A stretch of DNA of 11,485 nt from an uncultured Clostridia bacterium (GTDB taxonomy: Bacteria > Bacillota > Clostridia > Lachnospirales > CAMVHY01). The first letter of the stretch is position 1. Each line of letters starts with the position of its first letter. The DNA is taken from the NCBI GenBank assembly GCA_947167415.1, contig CAMVHY010000015.1, forward strand, positions 1-11,485, read 5' to 3'. The notes under the pieces are model-generated. The model saw only the letters and a program-made list of their open reading frames with translations, searched no databases and was not told where the DNA came from. Shown here piece by piece: positions 1 to 7,940 of this stretch. The translations under genes were made by a program, and so were the position numbers.

Positions 1-130
1 AATCTCTAGAGAGTATCTACATGAAACGAATCTTTGAAATCAATTTTTTAATTTTAAAGTAAACTTGCTTAAGTTTTGGTATAATCGAACAGAAAAAGAT
101 AAGATTTTATTTAAAAACAAGATTTTTCTC

Positions 131-158
131 TTGACAACGTTTTTTTAATGTGTATAAA
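131..158 (+). promoter_or_regulatory. Probable sigma-A promoter of hup
   Basis: A perfect -35 box TTGACA (131-136) and a -10-like TATAAA (153-158) are separated by 16 bases. They lie about 55 bases before the HU start. An extended -10 motif (TGGTATAAT, 77-85) further upstream could be a second, weaker start point, but no -35 box was found for it. Confidence 0.7.
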
Positions 159-211
159 TAATACTCGCAGTTCGTAAAAAAATAATAATTTGTTTTAAAG
201 GGGGAAATTCA

Positions 212-496
212 GTGAATAAAACGCAGCTCATAAACGATGTTGCTTCGAAAATAAGTTTGTCGAAGACAGATATCGAGCAAGTTGTTAACGCTTGTTTTGA
301 AGTGGTTAGTGATACTTTAATAAGCGGTGAAAAGGTTCAATTTATCGGTTTTGGCAGTTTTGAACCTACTGTTCGTGCGGAAAGAAAATGTAGAAATCCA
401 AAAGACGGAACTCTTATGACAATTCCTGAGACAAAAACAGTACGTTTCAAAGTTGGAAAAAGTTTAAAAGAGGCTTTGGCTAAAAAAAAATCGTAA
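212..496 (+). CDS. hup: HU-family DNA-binding protein
   Basis: A 94-residue histone-like nucleoid protein that binds and bends DNA without strong sequence preference, as a dimer. The length fits the HU family. Seen in the sequence: the N-terminal helices typical of HU (MNKTQLINDVA), the conserved GFGSF turn at residues 46-50, the arm with Arg-Asn-Pro at 61-63 whose proline intercalates into DNA in known HU proteins, and a basic C-terminus. The start is GTG at 212, chosen because AAAGGGGG (197-204) sits at normal spacing and the protein then begins like other HU proteins. It has its own promoter, and rqcP follows on the same strand, an arrangement seen in many Bacillota. Integration host factor belongs to the same superfamily, but HU is the normal form in this phylum. 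Confidence 0.96.
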   Translation: MNKTQLINDVASKISLSKTDIEQVVNACFEVVSDTLISGEKVQFIGFGSFEPTVRAERKCRNPKDGTLMTIPETKTVRFKVGKSLKEALAKKKS

Positions 497-503
497 AGCA
501 AAT

Positions 504-553
504 AAGACAGTCGTCGCATATATAATTTGTGTACGGCTGTTTTTGCTTTTTTT
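504..553 (+). terminator. Terminator-like hairpin between hup and rqcP
   Basis: Bases 504-514 can pair with 533-543 (11 base pairs, including G-T pairs) around an 18-base loop. T runs follow at 541-544 and 547-553. The stem is imperfect and rqcP starts only 21 bases later, so it may act as a partial terminator that lets hup be expressed above the downstream genes. Confidence 0.55.
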
Positions 554-573
554 GGTATAAAAGGGGAAAAATT

Positions 574-831
574 ATGCGTTTAGATAAATTTTTAAAAGTA
601 TCGCGTATTATTAAACGGCGGGTTGTTGCAAATAAAGCCTGTGATAATGAAAAAGTTCTTGTGAATAATAAAACAGCAAAAGCGAGTTTAAATTTAAAAG
701 TCGGTGATGTAATAGAAATTAGGTTCGGAAATAAAATATTAAAAATAGAAGTTTTGAGTTTGATGGAAACTGTCGGAAAAAAAAATGCTGCTTCGATGTA
801 TAAAATTGTTTCGGAGGAAACTAATGGGTGA
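574..831 (+). CDS. rqcP: RNA-binding S4 domain protein RqcP
   Basis: An 85-residue protein, almost entirely one S4 RNA-binding fold (about residues 2-60). In Bacillus subtilis the homologue (formerly YabO) works with RqcH on stalled 50S subunits, where it helps add poly-alanine tails to incomplete chains in ribosome quality control. The start RLDKFLKVSRIIKRR, the KAS and LKVGD stretches and the end MYKIV closely match the Bacillus protein as I remember it, and the length is almost the same. The start is ATG 574, preceded by AAGGGG (561-566). An in-frame ATG at 529 lies inside the upstream hairpin, lacks a ribosome-binding site and would add a non-conserved extension. The 3' end overlaps the next gene by 8 bases, so the two are probably translationally coupled. 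Confidence 0.93.
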   Translation: MRLDKFLKVSRIIKRRVVANKACDNEKVLVNNKTAKASLNLKVGDVIEIRFGNKILKIEVLSLMETVGKKNAASMYKIVSEETNG

Positions 832-1681
832 GCGAAAACTTTTTTCAAACGAGTTTTTATACGTAAATCTAGGTTTAATTTTAATTGCGCTAGATATACA
901 TATTTTTAAAACGCCAAATCATTTTGCACTTGGAGGAACAAGCGGAATTGCTATAATTTTGCGCCACTTTTTTAATAATATTTCTGTTGGTATGGTCATG
1001 TTTATTTTAAATTTAGTTTTTTTGTTTTTTGGATATTTTATTTTAGGCAAAAAATTTACGATTAATACTATTTATGGTTCGTTTGTTTTGTCTTTTTTAG
1101 TTTGGATATTTGATTTTTTTTGGCCGATTAAATCGCCTTTGACAAATCAAAAATTATTAGAGTTGATTTACAGTGTTTTTTTGCCGGGAGTTGGAAACGC
1201 TTTAGTTTTTAGTTATAATTCGACGACAGGTGGAACAGATATTTTAGGCAAGATTATAAATAAATTATTTAAAATAAAATTAAGTATAGTTATGTTGATG
1301 TTGGATTTTTTGATTGCATTTGGAACAGGATTAATTTTTGGCGCAGAAGTTTGTTTGTTTTCGGTTTTGGGAGTTTGTTTAAAATCTTTTGTTTTGGATT
1401 CGGTTATGGAAAGTATTCATGTCTATAAAATTTTAGTTATAATTTCGAGTCGCAATGAAGATATAAAAAAATTTATTTGTGATGAACTGCATCGCGGCGC
1501 AACAATTCATGAAGCGCATGGAGCTTTTACAGAACATAATTATAATGTTGTGACAACGATTTTGTCGCGAAGGCAAGCAATTAAATTGCAAAATTATATT
1601 AAAAAAATTGATCCCAAAGCTTTTATTTCTGTGACAAATTCGTCAAGAATAATTGGTAATGGTTTCGACAGGTTTGATTAA
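824..1681 (+). CDS. YitT family membrane protein (DUF161/DUF2179)
   Basis: A 285-residue integral membrane protein of the YitT family. The transport or signalling role of the family is not settled. Hydrophobic segments lie at about residues 12-28, 38-50, 55-75, 86-100, 112-130, 153-171 and 174-192, with the family's glycine-rich motifs GGTSG (37-41) and STTGGTDI (133-140). A soluble C-terminal DUF2179 domain follows (about 203-275), including YNVVTTILSRRQ and the ending ISVTNSSRIIGNGF. The start is ATG 824, because GGAGG at 813-817 is well placed; an earlier in-frame ATG at 785 lies inside rqcP and adds a basic stretch not typical of the family. The overlap with rqcP suggests one operon. Several YitT paralogues per genome are common, so I give no gene symbol. 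Confidence 0.9.
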   Translation: MGERKLFSNEFLYVNLGLILIALDIHIFKTPNHFALGGTSGIAIILRHFFNNISVGMVMFILNLVFLFFGYFILGKKFTINTIYGSFVLSFLVWIFDFFWPIKSPLTNQKLLELIYSVFLPGVGNALVFSYNSTTGGTDILGKIINKLFKIKLSIVMLMLDFLIAFGTGLIFGAEVCLFSVLGVCLKSFVLDSVMESIHVYKILVIISSRNEDIKKFICDELHRGATIHEAHGAFTEHNYNVVTTILSRRQAIKLQNYIKKIDPKAFISVTNSSRIIGNGFDRFD

Positions 1682-1702
1682 TCAAATTTTTGGTGAGTAA
1701 AG

Positions 1703-2329
1703 ATGCAAAAAGAGTGTGTATATAAAATTTTAGATTTGCTGGATAAAAATTACGGTGATTTAAAATGTTATTTGGATTATAAAAGTGATTGGCAATTATT
1801 AATAGCGACAATTTTGAGCGCGCAATGTACTGACGCAAGAGTTAATATTGTGACAAAAAGTTTATTTGAAAAATATAAAACTTTGGATGATTTTTGTAAT
1901 GCTGAGCAAAAAATTTTGGAGCAAGATATAAAATCAACTGGATTTTATAAAAATAAAGCAAAAAATATAATGCTAATGGCAAAAAAATTAAAAATGGATT
2001 TTGATTATAAAATGCCGAGCGAGATAAAAGAATTAACAAGTTTGGCTGGAGTTGGAAGAAAAACTGCGAACGTAATTCGGTCACATATTTTTAAAATTCC
2101 GAGCATAGTTGTCGATACACATGTAAAAAGAATCAGTCAAAAAATCGGTTGGACGAAAAATAATGATGCGGATAAAATCGAATTTGATTTGATGAAAATT
2201 ATTCCGGAAGAAAATTGGATAAGAATAAATTTGCAATTGATAGCACACGGAAGAAAAATTTGTAAAGCGAGAAAACCAAAATGCGAAATTTGTTTTTTAA
2301 ATAAATTTTGTTTGTGGAATAAAAAATAA
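1703..2329 (+). CDS. nth: Endonuclease III (DNA glycosylase/AP lyase)
   Basis: A 208-residue base-excision repair enzyme that removes oxidised pyrimidines and cleaves the strand at abasic sites. The helix-hairpin-helix reads LAGVGRKTANVI, with the catalytic lysine at residue 120. It is followed by VVDTHVKRIS with the catalytic aspartate at 138. The C-terminus carries four cysteines at 187, 194, 197 and 203 (C-X6-C-X2-C-X5-C) that bind the [4Fe-4S] cluster. These positions coincide with those of the Escherichia coli enzyme (211 residues), so the protein looks intact and active. ATG 1703 is preceded by a modest GGTGAG (1692-1697). The gene starts 21 bases after the YitT gene and is the last of the rightward block, closed by a strong terminator. 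Confidence 0.97.
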   Translation: MQKECVYKILDLLDKNYGDLKCYLDYKSDWQLLIATILSAQCTDARVNIVTKSLFEKYKTLDDFCNAEQKILEQDIKSTGFYKNKAKNIMLMAKKLKMDFDYKMPSEIKELTSLAGVGRKTANVIRSHIFKIPSIVVDTHVKRISQKIGWTKNNDADKIEFDLMKIIPEENWIRINLQLIAHGRKICKARKPKCEICFLNKFCLWNKK

Positions 2330-2376
2330 AAAATGCGGGATATAAAAATTTCAATTTATATCACCGCATTTTTTTT
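2330..2376 (+). terminator. Rho-independent terminator after nth
   Basis: The stem is TGCGG plus GATATAAA (2334-2346), pairing with TTTATATC and CCGCA (2355-2368) with one bulged A at 2363. A run of eight T (2369-2376) follows, and A's precede the stem. It starts right after the nth stop and ends the hup-rqcP-YitT-nth unit. Confidence 0.88.
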
Positions 2377-2437
2377 GTGTGTAGAAATTTTTTTATACAT
2401 AAATTATTAATTTCATAAAAAAAATTTAATCTATATA

Positions 2438-2466
2438 TTGACATGTTAGAATTTTTGTTTTAAAAT
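2438..2466 (+). promoter_or_regulatory. Promoter of the giant protease/coiled-coil gene
   Basis: TTGACA (2438-2443), a 17-base spacer, then TAAAAT (2461-2466): a near-consensus sigma-A promoter. The leader is about 60 bases long and ends in a strong ribosome-binding site GGGGAGG (2517-2523), 8 bases before the ATG. The gene therefore appears to be transcribed independently of nth and in vegetative cells. Confidence 0.75.
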
Positions 2467-2531
2467 TAAGTTGTAGTTGTGATGGTTACAAATTTGATTT
2501 TTTATCAATAATTTTTGGGGAGGAATTTATT

Positions 2532-5500
2532 ATGGAAAATAAAATTATTGAAGGTGACAAACATAATAATAATGATTTTTTTGAAACGAATTATGAAGAC
2601 GAAAAGATGGCGGACAAATATGCAGAACTTTATAAATATCTTGTGGAAGATGAGTATGGAATAAGACATGATCTAGATAAGCTAAAACAATATTATTCTA
2701 CAGATAAGGATAAGGACTTACTTGTATATTCAATATTTGCCGTAAATTTTTGGCTTAAAAAAGAAAAAAACAAAAATAAAAATAAAATTGATATAACTGG
2801 TATAAATGTAATTGAAGAAAAAGAAGAAGAGGAAAATGATTTTTGTCTTCTAAATGATGATAATAAGTCTAATAAAAAAGGAAAAAAAGTAATTAATATA
2901 AATGCAATTGAAGAAGAAAAAGAAGGAAAAGGAGAGGAAAAAGAAAATGAAATAAAATGTATGTTGGAAGCAACTAAATATAATGTTAAATCCTACAATG
3001 TCAAGAATACGTCATACGACCATGATATCCAACAAGAAATTGATGCTGTTAATAGTATAGAGAAAATTTTTTGGGCTTTTATGAGTGTCAACCCAGAACT
3101 TTTTGATATCAAAAAATTTGATGATTTTATGAATATGAGCAACGAAGATTATGCAGAATTTTATAATGCTATATGGGCAGCGCTGTTTGTGTCCCAGCTA
3201 AAACTTATAGGTAAGTATAAGGTTTTTTTAGGTAATAATAAAACGCTGGATATTATAACTGAAAAAGATAAAACTCATCGTAATTTATTTAAAATAGATT
3301 TAATTTTGAATGAAAATGATTTGGAAAAGATTGAAGCTAGAATACAGGAAATATCCAAATTGCAAAGTTATATTTGTGCGTTGGACAATTTCTTTAAACC
3401 AGAGTCTTATTCGGTTAACGAAGCTTTTTATACAGGAAGTAAAATAACATCGATAAAAGAGGTATTAAAGCTTAGTTCTGATCAATTGGCGAAAAAACAA
3501 AACGACGATAATAGGGGAGTTCCGTTAATAGATGGATGTCTACAGGTTAAGCGAATGAAAGATAGTGATATATCAAAAATAATTAATAATTTAAAAAATC
3601 CTCCAGAACAAGAAATTAAAAATAAGCTCGAAGAAAAAATATTGTGGGATAATGAATGCACAATAGAAAAGCGAGAAGATTTTTTTAAAATAACCGCTAC
3701 CACTGACGAAATGCGAAAAAAATATAGCGAACATATGGAGTTTGTTAAAAAAAATAGTATATTTGCTGATTTAGAGACACCGATAAATAATGTTGTAAAA
3801 CGTTTTAGTGACGTTAATCCAGGTTTACAATTAAAAGATAAAAAAAATAAAGAGAATAAATTAGAAATAACAATCGAGGGGGAGTTAAGACAGAGATACA
3901 AAGATGTTCATGTTGCTACGTTTGCCGTAAATCATTTTCATAAAGATATCCAGAAAATCAGTGATGATGACAAAATAGATGAGAGTATCGCTGTTATGCA
4001 TACGCTTGAAATTGATAAAGATGCCCCGATTATAGATTTAAATAAAGCAGCGTGTACCATAGAAAAAGTTTTTTTAGCTTTTATGGATGTTGATATAAAA
4101 AATTTTGGCATCAAAAGATTTGATGCTTTTGTAAAGATGAAATCTGAAACATATATGGAAATTATTGAGATCGTTACAGCTTCAACTCATGCTTATAAAT
4201 TTATAGAAAAGTATCAAGAGTTTTTAGATGCAAATGAAGAAATAGATGAAGAGATTGAAAAACTGCGTAAAATAAAGCCACCATGCGCATTTTATCAAAC
4301 TGAAAAAGATCTTGAAAACGCAATAAACGATTATAAAAAGTCAAAAATAAATTTGGCTTTGGGCAAAAGTGATTTTGAAAAAGTTAAAAAAAGAATAGAT
4401 AAATTCTCTAGTTTTGCTGAATATTTTTATGCTTTGAAAAATATGTTTGATAATAATATGAGTAATAGCTATGCGTGTTATCTGTTAAAAAAAGACGAAA
4501 ACCAATTCAATGCATATTCGAATGTTACCGATAAAGAAAAGAATGAGGAACTTGATAGTTTTTTAAAAAGTTTATTGACTAAAAAAAATGATGAACTCAA
4601 ATCGATTTTCTTTGATAGAAACAAACTCTTATCAGGTTTATCTTATTATCTTATGTGTGTTAAAAAAAATATGCCTAATGTATTATTTAATTCGGAAAAA
4701 TTGCAAATGGAACAAAAAATTGTGAACGAGCTTAGAGAAAAAATAAATGTAGAGAAAAAGATTAATAATAAAAAACTAGATGAAGAAAATATAAAACTGA
4801 TAAAAGATTCTTATCAAAAGATTGCGGAAAATGTCTTTAATAAGAAATATGAACAATATGATTATTACGATTGTGTTAAAGAATTTCAAGAAGCTGGAAA
4901 ACAAGAAGCGCAAAAAGAAATTGATAAAGTAAAAGGAACAATTGCTGGCGAATTTATCGAAGATAAAAAAGCGAACGTTCAAAACAAAATAAAACAGTTT
5001 AATAAAACAATTGAAGACATGAAGGGAAAAAATGAAAATTATGAATCGTATAAAAAAGATTTAAATAAATATCAAAAAAAAATGGAGTGCATAGAACAAT
5101 ATGAAAAAGATAAGAAGGTTCCCGTAATTTTTGTGGGTGATAAATATTTTAACTTTCAAAGTGAATATACTGCATGCAATGAAAAACTTTACCAAAATAG
5201 TAAAATTACACTTTTTGACGAAAATAATAAGTTTATTGTTAAACAAAAAGGCAATACGTGCTATTTTATGTCAGTATTTATTGGGCTTATTTCTCAAGGG
5301 ATGGGTCGACATATACAACGAAATATAATAAGAGAATATGAAAAAGATACAACCAAAGCGGTTGTCCGTCTTTTTGATGAAAATGGTTGTCCGGTTGATT
5401 TTGTTGTAGATAAAACTAAACCTAAAGATGATACACGTCCATTATGGATAAATATGCTTGAAAAAGCTGCATCCGTAATGATGAATAAAACACAATTTAA

Positions 5501-7898
5501 AAAATCTGAGGGTCGCGGTGGACATGGCGCTCAAATAATAGTAGATGTTGATTGGAAAACGTTAGCGGAAAAACAACAAAAGAATGACGAAATTTTTGAA
5601 GAGAGCACATTTTCATCTTTGGATATAGCCAATGGCAGTGAATCAGTTGGTATTCAAATGATTCTTGGAAAAGCGTGTAAAAATAAAATTACAGGTAAAG
5701 TTGGTCGCAAAATAAGATATGCAAAAGAGGGAGATGAAGCGCTTGGTTTTTTAAGCGAAGTATTATCCAAAGGAAAATTGGTAATTGGATCAACATATCA
5801 TATAGCAGAGGAAGAGGATGAGAACAAAGAAATTCCTTACAATGATAATGGATGTGATTATGTTGGATTTGCCCCTGGCTTTAAAATCCCAGGTATACAT
5901 GTTGTGTATTTTGAATCAATTGATTTGGAATCTCAAGTGATTACTACTATTGATTCTATGACAAGGAAACAAACTATTTCGTTTGCTGATTTTAAACGAC
6001 ATTTCTTTGATATTTATGTTACAGATTTTCCAGAAGAGGCAGAAATATTGAAAAAACAGGAGCAACAAGAAGAGCTTGCAAAAAAAGCAAATGGAATGAT
6101 TGATACAATAAACAAATACTTTGACGATCTGAAGCTAAAAGAGCTAAAAGAATTGAAAGAATTTATTACAGATGAAAAGAATGAGTTAAAAATAATTCAG
6201 GAATCAATAAAACAAAATTGTGAGAGTTTGGATAAATACAAATCTGAGTTTGATGATAAAGATAAAGGAACTGAACTTGGAATTAAAAACCTAAGTGACA
6301 GTATTTCACAATTTAAAAATGCAACGGACCAATCTAGGATTGAGATAAATACACGAAAAAATGATGTTTGTAATAAAATGAACGTTAAAATCAAAGATTT
6401 AGATAATGAAATATTAAGATTTGATAGTGCAATAACAAACATCAATGGTAACCTAGATGAAACGAAACGAACTATCAATAACGATATGGAAAATGTCAAT
6501 AAATCAAAGGAAAACATTAATATTTTAATGACACAGGCCGAAAAAGAACTTAACATTAACAACATAAAATTACTCAGTCTTGATGAATTAAATAATGCGC
6601 AGAAACTGATTAACGACACAGTAAAAACACGGATCCAAGATCTAGAAAATAAATTACAGAGTATTACAGAACAGGTATTGAGTGCTATTCAAACAATAGT
6701 AGATACAAAAACAAACTTAGAGGGAAAAATAATAGATGACAATTTTATAAACACCACCAAAGAAAAAATATTACAAGAAAGGGAATCTTGCTCAGCTGAA
6801 ATTGAAAAATTAAATAACTTGAAACTTGATAGTTCAGAGCAAAAGAAATTAAAAGCAACAATAGAAGAATTGAGGAATAAAATAGGTGGCTACGAAAAAG
6901 AAATGTCTACAATAGACAAGAGTATTGTTAAACTAAACAGGATGAAACAAAATATCAAAGATCAAATAAAAACGTGTCTTGATAAAGCAGATAACATACA
7001 ACGACTAGACAAACTAAATACTATGAAAGAAAATCTCGTAAAACTAACAGACGATCCGAACGCGACGACAGAACTTAAAAAATTGATAGAAACAAATCTT
7101 GGTGAATTACAAACAAAAACAGATGATTTTCAGAAACAAATAAATACCAGTTTAAAAACATTAAATGATTTAGAAGATAATCTTGAGAATACAGAGCAAA
7201 ACATTAAGACATTGGATAGCACAAAAGAAAAATTTCAGAAACAAATAGAGGCCAGTTTAAAAACATTAAATGATTTAGAAGATAATCTTGAGAATGCAGA
7301 ACAAAACATTAAGACATTGGATAACACAAAAGAAAACTTTCAGAAACAAATAAATACCAGTTTAAAAACATTAAATGATTTAGAAGATAATCTTAAGAAT
7401 ACAGAGCAAAACATTAAGAAATTGGATAGCACAAAAGAAAAATTTCAGAAACAAGTTGACCAGCAAGTCCAAGATAAAAAAGCATCGTCAAATAGATATA
7501 TACAACAAAAATCGCAAAAATTAAAAGAAATAAAAGATAAAATTGTGTATATCCAGAATGAGTTAAACGAAGCGATTATGGAAAAATATAATATTACTTC
7601 TAACAAAATGAAAAGATATGGAATCATTGCCGCTATTTTAGGTGTGTTTGGAATAATTTTAATTTTAGTAATTCCGATCGTTAAAATTGTTTTTATCGTC
7701 ATTCCTTCGCTGTTTGCGTTGTTTGGTGTTATTTTACTTGGAATGTATTCTTATCGTGAAATAAAAAAACCATTTCTAGTAATTAACCTTAGTATCCAAT
7801 CTAAAGATAGTGTCATTGATGTTAATTTAGACTTAAAAAAGTGTAAAGAAACGGTTCAAAATCAAGATGTTAACAATAAAGATTTAAATCTAAATTAA
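2532..7898 (+). CDS. Giant protein: duplicated N-terminal module, calpain-like cysteine protease, coiled coil, C-terminal membrane hairpin
   Basis: A 1788-residue protein that I do not recognise as a whole. In order: a duplicated module of unknown function (about residues 66-300 and 461-651), with a Lys/Glu-rich insert at 78-145 in the first copy; a helical charged linker (about 720-860); a calpain-like clan CA cysteine protease domain (about 895-1165); a Lys/Glu/Asn-rich coiled-coil region (about 1170-1690) with three 35-residue repeats at 1533-1637; two hydrophobic segments (about 1696-1716 and 1719-1739); and a 50-residue tail. There is no N-terminal signal peptide or anchor, so the bulk is either cytoplasmic and tethered by its C-terminus, or exported by a route not visible here. 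The ATG start is fixed by GGGGAGG (2517-2523). It is a single intact frame with its own promoter and terminator. The substrate is unknown; a membrane-tethered processing protease or a host-directed effector are both possible. Confidence 0.9.
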   Translation: MENKIIEGDKHNNNDFFETNYEDEKMADKYAELYKYLVEDEYGIRHDLDKLKQYYSTDKDKDLLVYSIFAVNFWLKKEKNKNKNKIDITGINVIEEKEEEENDFCLLNDDNKSNKKGKKVININAIEEEKEGKGEEKENEIKCMLEATKYNVKSYNVKNTSYDHDIQQEIDAVNSIEKIFWAFMSVNPELFDIKKFDDFMNMSNEDYAEFYNAIWAALFVSQLKLIGKYKVFLGNNKTLDIITEKDKTHRNLFKIDLILNENDLEKIEARIQEISKLQSYICALDNFFKPESYSVNEAFYTGSKITSIKEVLKLSSDQLAKKQNDDNRGVPLIDGCLQVKRMKDSDISKIINNLKNPPEQEIKNKLEEKILWDNECTIEKREDFFKITATTDEMRKKYSEHMEFVKKNSIFADLETPINNVVKRFSDVNPGLQLKDKKNKENKLEITIEGELRQRYKDVHVATFAVNHFHKDIQKISDDDKIDESIAVMHTLEIDKDAPIIDLNKAACTIEKVFLAFMDVDIKNFGIKRFDAFVKMKSETYMEIIEIVTASTHAYKFIEKYQEFLDANEEIDEEIEKLRKIKPPCAFYQTEKDLENAINDYKKSKINLALGKSDFEKVKKRIDKFSSFAEYFYALKNMFDNNMSNSYACYLLKKDENQFNAYSNVTDKEKNEELDSFLKSLLTKKNDELKSIFFDRNKLLSGLSYYLMCVKKNMPNVLFNSEKLQMEQKIVNELREKINVEKKINNKKLDEENIKLIKDSYQKIAENVFNKKYEQYDYYDCVKEFQEAGKQEAQKEIDKVKGTIAGEFIEDKKANVQNKIKQFNKTIEDMKGKNENYESYKKDLNKYQKKMECIEQYEKDKKVPVIFVGDKYFNFQSEYTACNEKLYQNSKITLFDENNKFIVKQKGNTCYFMSVFIGLISQGMGRHIQRNIIREYEKDTTKAVVRLFDENGCPVDFVVDKTKPKDDTRPLWINMLEKAASVMMNKTQFKKSEGRGGHGAQIIVDVDWKTLAEKQQKNDEIFEESTFSSLDIANGSESVGIQMILGKACKNKITGKVGRKIRYAKEGDEALGFLSEVLSKGKLVIGSTYHIAEEEDENKEIPYNDNGCDYVGFAPGFKIPGIHVVYFESIDLESQVITTIDSMTRKQTISFADFKRHFFDIYVTDFPEEAEILKKQEQQEELAKKANGMIDTINKYFDDLKLKELKELKEFITDEKNELKIIQESIKQNCESLDKYKSEFDDKDKGTELGIKNLSDSISQFKNATDQSRIEINTRKNDVCNKMNVKIKDLDNEILRFDSAITNINGNLDETKRTINNDMENVNKSKENINILMTQAEKELNINNIKLLSLDELNNAQKLINDTVKTRIQDLENKLQSITEQVLSAIQTIVDTKTNLEGKIIDDNFINTTKEKILQERESCSAEIEKLNNLKLDSSEQKKLKATIEELRNKIGGYEKEMSTIDKSIVKLNRMKQNIKDQIKTCLDKADNIQRLDKLNTMKENLVKLTDDPNATTELKKLIETNLGELQTKTDDFQKQINTSLKTLNDLEDNLENTEQNIKTLDSTKEKFQKQIEASLKTLNDLEDNLENAEQNIKTLDNTKENFQKQINTSLKTLNDLEDNLKNTEQNIKKLDSTKEKFQKQVDQQVQDKKASSNRYIQQKSQKLKEIKDKIVYIQNELNEAIMEKYNITSNKMKRYGIIAAILGVFGIILILVIPIVKIVFIVIPSLFALFGVILLGMYSYREIKKPFLVINLSIQSKDSVIDVNLDLKKCKETVQNQDVNNKDLNLN
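2727..4484 (+). repeat. Diverged internal duplication in the giant protein (two copies of one module)
   Basis: Copy 1 spans residues 66-300 (2727-3431) and copy 2 residues 461-651 (3912-4484). FAVN occurs at 69-72 and 464-467. The block beginning IEKIFWAFM (176) matches the one beginning IEKVFLAFM (510): 18 of 34 residues are identical by eye, without gaps. KIDLILNENDLEKIEARI (254) matches KINLALGKSDFEKVKKRI (605): 9 of 18. Copy 1 is longer because of an acidic and lysine-rich insert at residues 78-145. The copies are old, since the DNA no longer matches. I do not recognise the module. Confidence 0.8.
5214..6026 (+). other. Calpain-like (clan CA, C2-type) cysteine protease domain
   Basis: This is the part of the giant protein at about residues 895-1165. 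KQKGNTCYFMS supplies the oxyanion-hole Gln905 and nucleophile Cys910 (codon 5259-5261), and matches the calpain pattern Q-G-x-x-G-D-C-[WY] apart from small changes. The next calpain landmarks are also present: VVRLFDENGCPVDFVVD (strand pair), LWINMLEKAA (the usual LW-LLEKA helix), a glycine-rich segment, HVVYFESID with the probable catalytic His1123, IDSMT with Asp1141 in the place of calpain's Asn, and a closing ISFADFKRHFFDIYV. All catalytic positions seem filled, so activity is likely. No calcium-binding domains are visible. The assignment to C2 rather than another papain-like family rests on motif order only. Confidence 0.75.
7128..7442 (+). repeat. Three tandem 105-bp repeats (35-residue coiled-coil units)
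   Basis: Copies at 7128-7232, 7233-7337 and 7338-7442 each encode a unit starting FQKQ and containing SLKTLNDLEDNL; a fourth copy begins at 7443 (FQKQV) and stops matching. Copy 2 differs from copy 1 at 7 bases, while copy 3 differs from copy 1 at only 2 by my count. 35 residues is exactly five heptads, so adding or losing a copy keeps both the reading frame and the coiled-coil register. Confidence 0.95.
7617..7748 (+). other. C-terminal hydrophobic hairpin (two membrane segments) of the giant protein
   Basis: Residues about 1696-1716 and 1719-1739 are two uncharged hydrophobic stretches separated by only a few residues, with Lys1718 between them. Basic residues flank both sides (KMKRY before, YREIKK after). 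The short loop and flanking charges favour a hairpin with both ends on the same side of the membrane. About 50 mostly polar residues follow. Confidence 0.8.
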
Positions 7899-7940
7899 AT
7901 ATAAATAAAGGTTTGAATTTATTGGAATAATTTGTCAAAA

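Noticed and set aside
3..62. Open frame at the left edge ending in TAA (reads SLESIYMKRIFEINFLILK)
   Set aside because: Could be the end of an upstream gene, but 19 residues show no recognisable family and other frames are similar.
6197..6619. Long minus-strand ORFs opposite the giant gene (also 3482-3901, 4776-4982, 5061-5246, 7445-7702)
   Set aside because: Antisense shadows of a Lys/Glu/Asn-rich gene, which read as Leu/Phe/Ser-rich on the other strand; no ribosome-binding sites or family features.
7128..7442. CRISPR-like repeat array
   Set aside because: The repeats are contiguous, coding, in frame and have no spacers.
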